64,000 nt of DNA from Ailanthus altissimus (Eukaryota; Streptophyta; Magnoliopsida; Sapindales; Simaroubaceae): positions 10,912,001-10,976,000 of the forward strand of contig OX327702.1 of the NCBI GenBank assembly GCA_946807835.1, read 5' to 3'. The notes below the pieces were generated by a model. The model worked only from the letters and a program-made list of their open reading frames with translations, made no database searches and was not told the DNA's origin. Position numbers and translations under genes: made by a program. This document shows positions 25,438 through 37,234 of this stretch, piece by piece. Positions within the stretch are counted from its first letter, which is position 1, and each line of letters begins with the position of its first letter.

Positions 25438-25979
25438 TGTCACGCACCAAATATTCTCAAGTAATGACTCAAATATTTGGCGCATGACAAAACCACAAAG
25501 AGGGTATTTAGCTCATTGTGTGTCAAATGGGCTAGAGCTTCTAGAAGGCCCAATTGACTTGAGTTAAAATCACATGGGTGTGGTAGGTGGGAAAGTATTT
25601 TAAAAAAGACATATTCCTTGGAATATACTTGTGGTAGGTAACATATTTTGAATATTCTTTTTGGATATTCTCCACTTTAGATGTGGACTATTGAATTAGA
25701 GTAAATCCTAACCGTCCATTGTATATAGCTTTAGTTATAAATAGATGGAGCTCTCATTTAAGAAACCATCCTCTTAATCCTTCAAATTGTAGAAATACTC
25801 AAGCATTGTAATTTTATAGCTTTGTAATTTTCTCTTTAGTAATAAAATACGAGAGCATTCTCTCAAACACTTGGTGTGCTTATTTTTCATCTCTTTCTTT
25901 GGTTAATTGGGTCTTGTAGGTTGCTTAGCACTTGAAGAGTGTCTAAGGTCGCGCAGGTTCGAGAAATCAGTCCGTGACA
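25438..25979 (+). repeat. 5' LTR of the chromovirus
   Basis: A 542-bp LTR bounded by TGTCACGC and CCGTGACA. Near its middle is 'ctataaatagatgg'-type promoter sequence, mirrored at the same place in the 3' LTR as 'gctataaatagatgg', followed by an 'aataaaatacga' polyadenylation-like motif. Confidence 0.88.
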
Positions 25980-26006
25980 AGTGGTATCAGAGCAGGTTCA
26001 AAGAAG

Positions 26007-26396
26007 ATGGTGAAGGAAGTTGCTGGAACATCTAAAATTACCGAAGGGAATGGTAGAGACCCCAAAGCTAGGAGACTTGAGAGTATTTCGCCAGAAAAAT
26101 TGGTTGATCCAAACCATGAACTAGGGGACATGGTTATGAGGCTCGGTGGTGCTATGAGCAAGGCAACAGATCGCCTTAGGGAGTTGAAAGAGCACTTCGA
26201 GAAGCTTGAGGTAGGCCTCGATATTCAAGGGGACGAGCTGTGCTCCTTCATCAACAGCTCAATCGACGAGTATGCTAACAAGCAACGGGACTGGATTAAG
26301 GCTTTTCAGGAGAAGGTCTACAACACTATGGACAAGGTTCAAGCCCAAATAGAGGAGCTGCGTAAAGGGTTTGAAGATGTCAAGGAGTGCCAATGA
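26007..26396 (+). pseudogene. Chromovirus gag N-terminal ORF
   Basis: An uninterrupted 129-residue ORF starts 13 bp after the primer-binding site. It is highly charged and helical (MVKEVAGTSK start, ELKEHFEKLEVGL in the middle, EELRKGFEDVK at the end), like the coiled-coil N-terminus of chromovirus Gag. The normal central capsid domain is absent. Downstream, in another frame, CFLCDEDYWVKDGP is a CCHC knuckle that has lost its His and last Cys (replaced by Tyr and Gly). This gag is therefore truncated and defective. Confidence 0.7.
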
Positions 26397-26596
26397 TTTT
26401 CAACCTCCGGAAAGTAAGGAGGAGAAAGGCAAATTGCCTAAGTGGAAGGAGCAGAAACGCAATGGCCATAGGGGTAATGGTCCAAAATCGAACTGTTTCC
26501 TTTGCGACGAGGATTATTGGGTGAAGGACGGTCCGAAGAAAAAGACTTTTCAATGCGATGTATGAGGCATAAGAGAAAGGTGGACAGAGCCGTATG

Positions 26597-27396
26597 GGTT
26601 GCATGCAGCTGTTCAATTCCCTCAAAGCCAAGCGGCGTGCAGATGTGCCAACGGGGACGACGCTCATGTACATTAAAGCCTATGTCAATTGCATCAAGAC
26701 TCGAGTGTTAGTTGATACGGGGGCTACGCACAACTTCATTAAGCGTGCGGAAGCAGAACGCTTGGGCCTTTATGTAGAGAAATGAGAGGGATACCTCAAG
26801 TCCGTGAATGCAAGAGCCAAGCCGCTGGATGAGGTGGTTCGTGGAGCTGAAATTCACATTGGCAAATGGCACGGGTAAATTTCTCGATAGCACCTCTCAA
26901 TGATTTTGATGTGGTGCTAGGTATGGAGTTCTTGCGGCAGTATAATGTGGTGTTACTTCCTCAACACAACTATATGTATATTTTGGAGGGAGGACCTCGA
27001 ATGATACCAACGATAGACATGCCCAAGGGTGGGCGATCCAAGCCAAACGCCAAGGTTCTTTCCGCAATGCAACTAAGGGTAGATGTTGAGCGCAAATGAG
27101 GGTTACATCCAGCCACAGCAACAAAGGTGGATGATGCGGCAAAATGTGGCAAGGATGAAATACTGAAGGTGACTGCGGAAGTGCTCGGGGAGCACAATGG
27201 GGTCAAGCGTACTGCCATATTGGAAGAACCGCCTTCAAGAAGGGTAATTGAGGGCAAGTTGGAGCTTGAGATTACACTTCCAACTATGGTGCCGACGCCT
27301 CCATCAAAGATGGGAGAGTTGCGGGGGCAGCTCGAGGAGTTATTGGATGCGGGTGTCATCCAAAAATCCAAGGTGTCACATGATGTGCATTTGTAG
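26597..27396 (+). pseudogene. Chromovirus aspartic protease and start of RT, broken
   Basis: LVDTGATHNFI (about 26708-26740) is the retroviral-type protease active site (DTGA). A stop follows after GLYVEK, and the frame resumes with FDVVLGMEFL (about 26900-26930), the conserved protease C-terminal flap/helix region. After a further stop, ITLPTMVPTPPSKM and ELRGQLEELLDAGVIQ (about 27270-27365) match the region just before RT motif 1. No later RT motif (such as YLDDILI) follows, so the deletion begins here. Confidence 0.8.
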
Positions 27397-27850
27397 CACA
27401 AGGAGTGGGTCAAAGACAAGCAGCGACGTGTCAAGCATGATGCGGGAGACTTGGTGATGGATATAACACTTCCACTATAATGCAAGTCAGCACGCCCACT
27501 TCACAAGGTCCTTGATTATGGAGATAAGGGGCCAAGGGTTATTGCCAAGAGAGTTGGCAATGTCTCGCATAAGGTGGTAATACATTCGAGACAACGACAA
27601 TGGCTACATCAAGTGCATTTCGAAAGTTGTTGGAAGCAGTTCCGTAGAGGTATGGGAGGTGCAGAATTTAAGGCACACAATCGGGAACCTTTGGGGATTT
27701 CCACATGCCATGACAAAGGTGAGGAACTCAGGACGAGCCTTGAGTACTTTGTTGAGTGGAAATGGTTGCCCAATGGGAGAGCACGCTCGGAATATGAGAG
27801 CGCATAGCCAGAGTTTGAAGAACGGGGTGCGCAAGTTTCAGCGAAGAAGC
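27397..27850 (+). pseudogene. Integrase C-terminal/chromodomain remnant
   Basis: Translated fragments in more than one frame resemble the chromovirus 3' end: DKQRRVKHDAGDLVM, a GPRVIAKRVGNVSHKVV-like stretch, a LHQVHFESCWKQF stretch (HPVFHVSCLK-like) and YFVEWKWLPNG, which resembles the chromodomain YLVKWKGLP core. Stops and frameshifts separate them. Confidence 0.65.
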
Positions 27851-27884
27851 GACTAGGGCGTCGCATGAATTTGGTGGGAGAGAA

Positions 27885-28424
27885 TGTTATGCCCCAAATA
27901 TTCTCAAGCAATGACTCGAACATTTGGCGCATGACAAGACCACCAAAAGGGTATTTAACCCATTGTGTGTTAAATGGGCTAGAGTTTCTAAAAGGCCCAA
28001 TTGACTTGGGTTAAAACCACATAAGTGTGGTAGGTAGGAGAGTATTCTAGAAAAGGCATATTCCTTGGGATATACTTATGGTAAGTAACATCTTTGAAAT
28101 ATTCCTTTGGATATTCTCCACTTTAAATATGGACTATTGGATTAGAGTAAATCCTAACCGTCCATTGTATATGTTTTAGCTATAAATAGATGGAGCTCTA
28201 ATTTGAGAAACCATCCTTCAAATTCTTCAAATTGTAGAAATACTTTAGCATTGTAATTCTATAACTTTGTAATTCTTTCTTTAGTAATAAAATACGATAG
28301 CATTCTCTCAAACACTTGGTGTGCTTATTTTTCATCTATTTCTTTGGTTAATTGAGTCTTATAGGCTGCTTAACACTTGAAGAGTGTCTAAAGCCGCATA
28401 GATTTAAGAAATCAATCCGTGACA
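27885..28424 (+). repeat. 3' LTR of the chromovirus
   Basis: A 540-bp partner of the 5' LTR, from TGTTATGC to CCGTGACA, with scattered substitutions relative to it. That divergence implies an old insertion. Confidence 0.88.
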
Positions 28425-29512
28425 CTGGGCACCACCTTTGCATCTTTCGTCCTCTTTTTACATCTGTCTTCAATCCTTTCGTACCTAACGTACTTTACTT
28501 AATTTTTAAATTATATCCTATTAATTTTTAATTAACTTTTTCACAAAAAATAATATTTTTTAAAAATATGAACTATTCATAAAAAAATTTCCTAAAAATA
28601 TTCATATTTATCATTGATTTTCATTTTGGCACTTTTATAATATCAAATGTCAATAATACCCTTAAAATTGGAAACCACACAGCCCACCTAATTATTAGAA
28701 CATTCAATTCTCAATTGAGTCTCGAGTCACAGACCTCAACTTAAGGTCAAGAAGATTACCTTAACAATAAAGAGGTTTTTGAAGAACTTTATCACAATGA
28801 TCTCATCAGTTTCGTAGGATGAGTTCATCAATAAACAAAAACAGAGGTCTAATTTTCGGCAAATTCAGAAAGCCACAGGTGGCCTCTAACGAAAATGTTC
28901 CTACCGGCAGTGTGTTGTGCATTGTAATTCAATTCTGCAACTCCATTACCAAAGAAACTATTTTTTGCTGACAAATAAAGTTGAAGATAAAAGTTGTATT
29001 AATACGAACACTAACCCGTTTCATGAAAACTAAGGCATATTTTTATCATCTCAGAAGATCGAATTTTTTCAAGCAAATTTCTAACCTAAAAAAATAAATA
29101 AAAACTTGTTTCAAAATTTATAGAATAAAAAAAACTAAGGAAACTGCAAATGTTACAGGAAGGTCTTAATCTTCCTTTACATAATATTGGGCACGTATCA
29201 GACATTAGTCAATTATGGAGTTTAAAAATTATACATAAAATGAAAATCTAGTGCACAGAGCATATCGACAGATAATAATTCCTCTGAAACCTGAGAAGGA
29301 TATTATATATCATTTACCAAATCATCAACTATATTATGACAAAATACTTTAATTCAAAGATTACCATTCTCTGCTTCTTTCACATTCTTCGTAAGCTCCG
29401 TAGAGCAAAACTGCCAATTACTTCAGTAAGAAGCATAGTGCTGATACTTGTTACATCTTTATATACAGGAAAGAGATAAACAAGGGGGAATAGATATGCG
29501 GGATATCACTTA
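28425..29512. other. Intergenic region and 3' UTR of the ANK1-like gene
   Basis: AT-rich sequence without coding signals. The last few hundred bases before 29513 are presumably the 3' UTR of the minus-strand ankyrin gene. Confidence 0.5.
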
Positions 29513-32500
29513 CTATACTGCATAGAGTTTAATCTCATTGTTGAAAAGATCTGAATCTGACATCACTGACATAGATATTGACTGCGACCTACTGTTCATT
29601 GATGACCTCCGCATGCTCCGCAATTTGAATGCCTCAATACGATTGACAATCACCCAATAACACATTGTCCCTATTGTTGATACCATAATCACTGTCCCTA
29701 TACCTGTTACTCCAACAGCCCACCACCAACCATCATCTCCCATGAGAAGATATGACAGTGCAAGAAATGCTATTGAAATCATAACACACGCCAACCACAA
29801 TAGCTTGTTAATCACTGCCATCATTTGCTTTTTTGCCTTTCTCTCTATAACTACAACTGATGTTTGAACTACCACAACAGCCAGTGATATGAAGAGGGCA
29901 ATGGAGTCAGAGATGATGAAGATTAAAAAAGGTGGTTTTGGAGCAATATGTGCTTCTCCAAGAGAGAAGCGTGGTGGAAGCTTTTCTGGGTTATCAGCAT
30001 ACTGGCCTGGAATATTAAAGATGGCAGCAAATGCAACAGTGGCAATGAGGACAGCTACAACTGTGGTGGAGGTGATTGCATTGTTTAACCCTTCGGTATG
30101 CATCTTGTTGAGCCTCTTAGCTATACCGTGCACACGTTTTCGTGTTTGGCGTGTGTGCTCAAGCTGGTTATGAACCTCATGTTTGATGTCACTTACAGTC
30201 TGTTTTAGTTCTCGAGCTGGGTTTGTTGATGGCTTGATAAATTTGGCACACCGGACTCCATGTTCTTGTAGGATAGGTCCAATTTCAGAATGCCCAGTTT
30301 TCTCAGCAGTGTCGAGAGCAGTTTCTCCTGATTTGTTAATGGCTGCTTTGTCAAGTGCACTGTGATTTAACAGCTTCTGAACAATCTGCAAGAATAAGAT
30401 CGGTGAATTTGCAGGGACTTTCAGCCCTGCTAATAATGGGATTAAAATTCTTTCAGAAACTTTGATCAGTAACATTAATTGATTCATTTAGCAGTGCAGC
30501 ATCAAATTCCATTCAAGTTCAGAACCCAACATAAAGGATGATCTAATTATATTGCAGCTTGCAGGAAACTCGAGATAAGTAAAATGTGTGCAAAGAATAA
30601 TTTGGCATCACTCTGCTAGATTCTTCTTGTGCTCATGTCAATATTGAACATTACGCATTTTTGGATCACTGTGCCTTGAGCATTGACTGGAATGAGAATT
30701 TGATGCAGAAAATGGTAGATACTATATTTGCACTACAAGAAATTTATGCAGATACTTGAAAAGAAAGTAGGATTAAGCATTATCAGTACATCACATTTAA
30801 GATCAGAGACTCCGTATTAGGAACAAATATTGGAAAATATGAAAGCATAAATATAGGATGGCTGATCCAAGACTTTTGTTAATTCAATCGTAGAGCTTGA
30901 TATTATTGTTTCAGTAACAACAAATGTAGGTCTCGGAAAATTGTTCATTGGAAATAAGCAAACCAAACAGCAGTGGTTTCAGTAAGATATATCGCCTTAT
31001 TTAGGAGAAAGTAAAAGTGGACATTGAGAGGGGAGATGAAGTGATAAATATATCAATTATAATACTAAACTTATGCATCTTCTTTGTACGATAGCCTGTA
31101 TGTGTTATATTATGCATTTGACACCCAAAAACAAAGAACAGAAAAAAAGAAAAACAGAATGCTTGGATTGTATGGGATAGTTTAAGGCCATAAATGCACA
31201 CATAATAGCTTCCCACACATTCACAAGTACAAACACTGTTATTAGTTCAAAAAATGATATATTGAGTATAAATGAGAATTCCTGTAAGATATACTAAAAC
31301 TCCCATTCTACTCACAGAAAATGTGGTAGTTAGGCAATTTGTCTTTCCTTTTGAAACTCAAAGTATTCTAAGTCCCTTCTCTTCGTGATATGAAAAAGTG
31401 GAAAGAGCTTTCCTATTATGTTATTTGTGTTTTTCTTTTTTAATTACAAAGAAAGAAGGTAACAGGATCCACATAGATGGAACTCAAATTCCCAACCAAT
31501 CCCTCAAAGGTTAACATAAAAGATAACTAGAACTTGTAGCTCAGAAAGCAACTACTTAGCTATCAATCTACAATTAAAAAAATGACGATTCTCTAATTTG
31601 ATTCCTCATTCTCAAGGAAAGATACTAGTCAGGATAAGAAACTATGGCATATGATGATTCTCAATTTCTCATTAGAGATTGAACAAACAAAACTATACTA
31701 TACATTCATCATTTGATAATGTAAAATGAAAACAAGTGATATGTTTTAAAAGAAATGAATATAATTACCTGAGCTCGACCCTTACGGGTTGCTATATGCA
31801 GTGCAGTGTTGCCCTTGGTATCAACCATGTTTATTAAAGACGAATCCAACTTCATGAGCTCATCCACCAGTTCAACATTCAGTCCTTTAACTGCCATATG
31901 GAGAGCTGTCTGACCCTTCTGGTCATTCCTCATAGCAATTCCAGGTTCTTTAATCAAAAGGACTTTCACAACTTCCAGATGCCCGTTCCTTGCAGCAGAA
32001 TGCAGAGCAGTTTTCCCATTGAGTTTAGCTATGGTGACTACACTGCTACCTTTCTCCAAGAGGAAGTTCACTACTTCAATATGGCCTTGTGAGGCAGCAG
32101 TGTGTAAAGCAGTGGTATTAGAGGAATCACAAGTCATTGAAAGTTCAGGGATTGCCTCCATAAGGACCTTTAATACCTCTATAACATAGTACAGAAACAA
32201 TGTTTACAACAGGTCAACTCCAAGAATCACTTGTCATTAATAATCATAATGCTATCCACAAAATAAAAATCAAGAAAGTAGCAAACTGGGATGCTAGCAA
32301 TTACAATGTTTTTCTGTGACAAGGTAAAGTTTCATGCCAAAGAAGTAACTAATTGATAACATAAGATGAATAACATCCAATCACATGAGTAACATCAGAT
32401 GTATAACAGCAAAATCTTGGATATTACATGTTTACAATTTTCAGAATAAGTTTAAATGAAAATTGAAAAACTTACCCAAGTTCCCTTGCTTAGCAGCAAT

Positions 32501-32812
32501 GTGGAATGCATCGTAGCCATTTTTTGCTTTGATAGCAGCCAAACCAATATCAAGATACTTTATCATTTCCCTCACCATATCAGCATAACCATACTCAGCA
32601 GACACATACAGAGCTGTTTCACCTGATTGATTTCTCTTAGATAAAATCTCTATCAACTCTGAATCCCCACTACTTGAAATCATTTCCAAAACTAATTCTA
32701 AACTTCCTGCTCTCAACAAAGACTGCAACGGTGTGTCATCTCGTTTCGCAGTCAACTGTTTTGCCATCCTTTTCCAGCTTTGCTGCCCCGTAGGAGCTTC
32801 CATTGAAACCAA
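29513..32812 (-). CDS. ANK1: Ankyrin-repeat/PGG-domain membrane protein, ANK1-like
   Basis: Three exons on the minus strand, 32476-32812, 31769-32178 and 29513-30385, with GT-AG junctions in frame, give 539 residues (536 if the second ATG at 32803, beginning MEAPTG, is used). Residues about 25-300 hold roughly eight ankyrin repeats (ETALYVSAEYGYADMV, TTALHTAASQGHIEVV, KTALHSAARNGHLEVV, QTALHMAVKGLNVELV, NTALHIATRKGRAQIV). A KLNKMHTEGLNNAI linker follows, then a PGG-type domain with four hydrophobic helices (TVVAVLIATVAFAAIF, ALFISLAVVVVQTSVVVI, ACVMISIAFLALSYLLM, GTVIMVSTIGTMCYWVI) and a C-terminal LYAV. Here PGG itself is PGQ. From memory it follows Arabidopsis At5g02620 almost residue for residue, including the MYAV-type end. 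PGG ankyrin proteins are integral membrane proteins; ITN1 relatives act in salt and defence signalling, and the role here is inferred. The first repeat is atypical (TPLQSLLRAGS instead of TPLHSAARAG). Confidence 0.94.
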
Positions 32813-32999
32813 CTCCCAATTCTTTTTCCCCTTTTTCTTTTTTTTCTTTTTGGTTATTTCCGGTGAAATATCAGAACTTCAATTATTCACGAGTGTCCAA
32901 GATCAAATAGTATCCATGGCAGACCAAATAGCAATTTCTAAATTGATATAAGACAAGATGATGCACGTGAGAACCCCTGGAGGTTTAATTCTTGAAACA

Positions 33000-33482
33000 C
33001 AGAATCATATCCCCGACATGTTCTGCAATCAAATTTAGTAATTAGTTAATTCCAGCTAGACTTTCCATCAATCATTATTAGAAATATTCCATTCATCAAT
33101 AACAATTGTTCTCAACTATCAATAGACACTGATATAAGCAAACAACCGATAAGAGGAGTAAATCTTGAAAAATTGAACCAAAGCGGAAATCTTTATCTGC
33201 GTGGGTGCTCAAAATTCCACTCTCTTAAAAGTCCAAAAACCAACTGATACTATCAGAAAAAGAAAATAACTCCTGATTATTAACTGACCTTGGCTTTGAA
33301 AATCAGAGCTTCTCTTCTACGTCTCTGTGTTCTAGAGCCCAAGAGAGGTTCTCCCATACAACGCGTTAAGTGTTAAAAACTCTGAGAATTCGCGGAGCGC
33401 AATGAACATTAGAGGCAGTAAAACTTAAATGGCTAGCTTTAGTTAGTTGCAAGTGGGCTTTGTTTGTCTATATGAAATGTAT
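33000..33482. other. 5' leader/promoter region of the ANK1-like gene
   Basis: No coding region was seen. The sequence should contain the minus-strand gene's leader and promoter and is cut off at 33483 by a retrotransposon LTR, leaving under 700 bp of gene-proximal upstream DNA. Confidence 0.45.
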
Positions 33483-34335
33483 TGAAAATGGTGATTTAAT
33501 AATTTTATATAGATAAGAATTATAAAAAATATTAAAATAAAAATTATGTTGAAGTTAAGCACACATTAACGTATATGGAAAGAATAAAATAGATAACTAA
33601 AAATAAGGAGAAGCTTGAAACGTACATAAGGAGTGAGGACGGGCTTAGAACACATGTAGGAAGCAATTCGAAACTTAGAGCTGTAACCTAGAGGAAGTTA
33701 GATTGTGGCCTTAATGAGGCAACAGCTCGGCGTCGTAGCCCAACATTGGCCAGGCTGTAGTGCCAGTATATGAGGCTGTGGCGCCACAACGTGCTACACT
33801 TTCAGTTTTTGCTTCTTTTGACTTATTTGAGGAGTTTTTGAACTCTAAAACACGTTGACTCTTATTCTAATTAAGTTTAAGATTTTTAAGAATATTTTAT
33901 AATCTGTATAAACCCTTATAAACTCTTTAGTGATTGCAAGCATTATAAAAAAGACTTTAAGAGAGGCGAAGAATTAGATAGACACTAAGTATTATGTGTG
34001 CTAGGATGGAATCGCTGTTTAGATGGAAAATGTTCTTGTGGGAAAAAAAAGACACCAAACTATAGATTCTTTAAGAGTTCTTATTGTTTTCCTTGTAAGT
34101 GCTCTTGAGAGTTTAATAAAAGGGGATAAGATCTTTTGATCCACCATGGACATAGGCAATTAACAAACCACGTAAATTGGTTATGTTGTGCTCTTTGATT
34201 TGCTTTGGTTTTCTTGTTATATTTGCTTGATATTTGTTATTTTCGTTGTGCATTAGTATTAGGGTTAGGGTTAAACTCGATCTAAGGTTCTTCGCTCAAC
34301 ATAACACCTAATAGGAAGGGCATTTTCCTTCAACA
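33483..34335 (+). repeat. 5' LTR of copia element B
   Basis: About 853 bp, TG...CA. Matches the 3' LTR over 35790-36170 and 37501-37653, and a solo relative at 49876-50695. Contains the GC-rich island 33715-33795 (ggcgtcgtagccc, gtggcgccacaacg). Confidence 0.8.
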
Positions 34336-34389
34336 AACTAGTATCAGAGCTTGATTTGATAATACACATTTTAGGTGGTATTTAAACCA

Positions 34390-35464
34390 TGGCTATTATC
34401 AAGTAAAATATAGAGAAATTTAATGAGAGGTATGACTTCAATCTATAGATGAAAAAGGTGAAGGCTCTACTAGTCAATGAATGGTTAGACTCAGCTTTGG
34501 AAGAAGCTTGTTTATCGACGAGCGAAGAAAAGAAGACCTTGAGACTGGAAGAGTTGGATTAGGACACGATTCAGAAAAGGGCTTATAGCACCATAATCCT
34601 AGCATTGAGTGGCAAAATATTAAGGAAAATGGATGACAAAGAAACGGCTTTGCGTCTATGGAAGAAACTTGAGACTTTATACATAAAGAAGTCTTTGACA
34701 AATAGACTTCTTGTGAAGAAGAAGCTGCACTAGCTGTCGATGTTAGAGGGATCTTCATTAAGAGACCACATTGACGAGTTCAACAAAGTTATTATATGTC
34801 TTGGAGATCGAGATGGAGGATGAAAACAATGCCATCATCCTATTAAATTTGTTGCCAAAGAGTTATGAAAGCTTTGTAGACAAGCTACTTTATAGGAATG
34901 ATACTTTTACGATGAATGACGTCAAGGCCTCATTGAATTCGAAAGAATTGACAAAGAGATCGGAATCGAGGGTGGAACGGTGTTGCTTGTACAAAGGAAG
35001 AAGAGCAACCAACTAATGAGGAGATCCCAAAAGTACTTCTATTGTGACAAAGAAGGCCACTATGTGAAGAATTGTCCTAAATAAAAAAGAAATGATGTTA
35101 GTGCTATTTTCGATGATCTTGAGGGAGATACTAAAGTTGTAGACACATTGATAGCCTTGGCAGAAAAATATGCTAGCAAATGGATCCTAAATTCTGGGTG
35201 TAGCATCCATATATGCCTAGACAGATCAATGTTCACCAACTACAAGACCACGAAAGGTAAAACTCTAATGAGAAATGATGTGACCTGTGAAGTCATAGGG
35301 ATTGGTGACATAAGGCTGAGAATGCAAGGTGAAGCAACTAGGGACTTACGTGGTGCAAGACATATTCCTAGACTGAAGCAGAACTTATTATCCCTAGAAA
35401 AACTCGACAAAGAAGGATTTTTTATTATAGTGAAAAAAGAAAAACTAAGGATAATAAAATGATC
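34390..35464 (+). pseudogene. Copia B gag and protease, degenerate
   Basis: Fragments across frames with several stops match the copia Gag (UBN2-like) order: KVKALLVNEWLDSALEE, RLWKKLETLYIKKSL, NAIILLNLLPKSYESF, then a zinc knuckle FYCDKEGHYVKNCPK (first Cys lost to Phe or a frame change) at about 35040-35080. Protease follows: WILNSGCSIHIC (about 35180-35215, in place of the usual D-SGCS-H) and LRGARHIPRLKQNLLSL (about 35345-35400), the region before integrase. Downstream sequence to 35789 is unrecognisable. Confidence 0.8.
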
Positions 35465-36835
35465 TATTCGGTTGTAATGTGAGAAGCACAATGTGGGGCT
35501 CTATATGCTTAAGATGATAGTCAAGGGTGTGCCAACACGGGGTGTTGAGGTAATGCAGACCATAAGGTGATATCCAAAGAATACTCACCGAAGTGATGAG
35601 GGTCGAAAAGGAGTGCATAGCATCCATACCCTATGCAAGGAGCACAAATGCATTTAGAGACCGAAGTCACTAGCCCAGAAAAAGTTAAATCTTAGTAGAG
35701 ACTTGACTTAGCTTTAGATGATAGGACATTGATATTGATGGATTTAGAAGCCTACTTATTAAGATATTTTGAATCAACGAAGGATATATTGGAAATGGCG
35801 ATTCAACCATCTAGTATAGGCAACAATTGTGAAGAATACCAAATGCAGAGTCATATTGAAGTCAAGCATGTATTGGCATACATGGAAAGAGAAAATTGGA
35901 GAACTAGAAGTAAAAATGGGCTTGAAACATATATAAAGGACATATATAGGACATATATAGGAAGCAATCCGGGACTTGGAGCCATGGCCTAGAGGAAGTC
36001 AGGCTGCGACCCCATGAGGCAGCATCTCAGCGCCGTGGCTCAGCGTTGACTAGGCCGCGATGCTAATATATAAGGTTGTGGCACCACAACATGCTACACT
36101 TTCTGTTTTTGCGTCTTTTGACTTGTTTGAGGAGTTTTTGGACTTTAAAGCACATGGACTCTTATTCGGATAAAGGACATCCATATCCCCAAGGTATTGT
36201 TTAATACCCAACTATACCCTTATAGTTTTAATAATACCTATCTACGCATATGATAAAAGGATATTAAACTAAATTGATAAAATGTCCACCATAATAAATA
36301 GTCTCCCACCACTGCTTGTGAACCAAAACCGATCACTAGTGGATACTGTTCAGACGGTGGATGGTCACTGTTCATATGAACAATACCACACACGAATAGT
36401 GTATGACGTTTTTTTGAATGATTATTAATGGTGAATAGTATATACCGCAACAAATACTTTTCAAATATATACTATTTGTGTGAATAGTATATACTATTTA
36501 GTGAAACCATTGATTCGGGCATTAAACTTTTTACCAAATTTTACAGTTTTGATGCCCGAATTCACAATTTTCATAACTCGAAGCATTCGAATTCAATCTA
36601 TAGTGGGTGCAGAGAATGCCACGAGTGGAGTGAAAAATAAGCTCCAAATTTTCATAGGCTGTACTTATATAAGCTCTTTACTACAATGTGATCGCGGCTA
36701 GCTCACCCGTTGCAAAAATGCCTCGCAAGCGAAGCTCACTACTACAGGGAAAGCATCAACAATTTTCTAAAGAACAGTGTTTCGTGGCACTGTTCATGTG
36801 AACAATACGCCATTTGAAAAGTGTTTGCCGTGGCA

Positions 36836-37234
36836 TATACTGTCAAGACTATGTGGGGTCCACCAACTCCTTGGTCCATCGGCTGGATGACACCTCAAAG
36901 CTACTGGCACACCCACATATCCAGCTCAGGTTACTTGCGCCCCCAATGAATCGAACCCGGGATCTCATCCATATAACTGGTGTTCTAACTCACCAAGCCT
37001 ACCGAGTTGGTGACTAGAACTGCACGCGAGTTGGTCTCCATGCGGACTCCAAGAAAAATACGTGTATAATGTTACACGTTTGGTGAGTTCTCTAATCTTA
37101 TTAATATATTAATGTGATTAATATATTTATTTATTGTGTTTATTACAAAATTTATATTTTCGCTGCGTTAGGCAATCGACACAATTGCACATGCATATAC
37201 CCACGTGCCTAGATTCTACTGCGCCAACATATAC
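36836..37234. mobile_element. 389-bp TG...CA element with perfect TATAC duplication
   Basis: The sequence 36841-37229 begins TGTCAAGACT, ends GCGCCAACA and is bounded by identical 5-bp flanks TATAC (36836-36840 and 37230-37234), the signature of LTR-retrotransposon integration. It is too short for coding capacity: either a small solo LTR, a TRIM-like unit or an internally deleted LTR. Its right half (about 36985-37229) matches the last part of LTR-A copy 4 (about 58080-58340), including 'gttggtctccatg', 'tacgtgtataa', 'attaatgtgattaatat' and the CCAACA end. Its left half contains a tRNA-like B box on the minus strand. Confidence 0.8.
36940..37010 (-). other. tRNA-like promoter boxes (possible SINE piece)
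   Basis: On the minus strand the sequence contains 'cccgggttcgattc' (about 36950-36963), which fits the Pol III B box GGTTCGANNC, preceded by 'gttagaacacc' and 'gatgagatc', like the anticodon-side arms of a tRNA. There is no full cloverleaf or acceptor stem, so it is not a tRNA gene. A tRNA-derived SINE fragment embedded in the LTR is possible. Confidence 0.4.

Larger units (their letters stand above)
25438..28424 (+). mobile_element. Internally deleted Ty3/gypsy chromovirus with paired LTRs
   Basis: The 5' LTR (25438-25979, 542 bp) and 3' LTR (27885-28424, 540 bp) begin TG and end TGACA and are clearly homologous along their length. The base pair after the 5' LTR is followed by TGGTATCAGAGC (25982-25993), the initiator-Met-tRNA primer-binding site. 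A purine-rich tract ('ggtgggagagaa') abuts the 3' LTR. Flanking 5-mers are cttgg (left) and ctggg (right), a one-mismatch target duplication. The interior is only 1.9 kb: gag, a degenerate zinc knuckle, aspartic protease and the first part of reverse transcriptase, then a jump to integrase C-terminal and chromodomain-like sequence. Most of RT, all RNase H and the integrase core are missing, so it cannot transpose on its own. Confidence 0.9.

Noticed and set aside
26970..27485. Minus-strand ORF of 171 codons
   Set aside because: Antisense to the chromovirus protease/RT remnant; the sense strand carries the recognisable motifs.
36940..37010. A tRNA gene on the minus strand
   Set aside because: A B box is present but no complete cloverleaf or acceptor stem can be folded.
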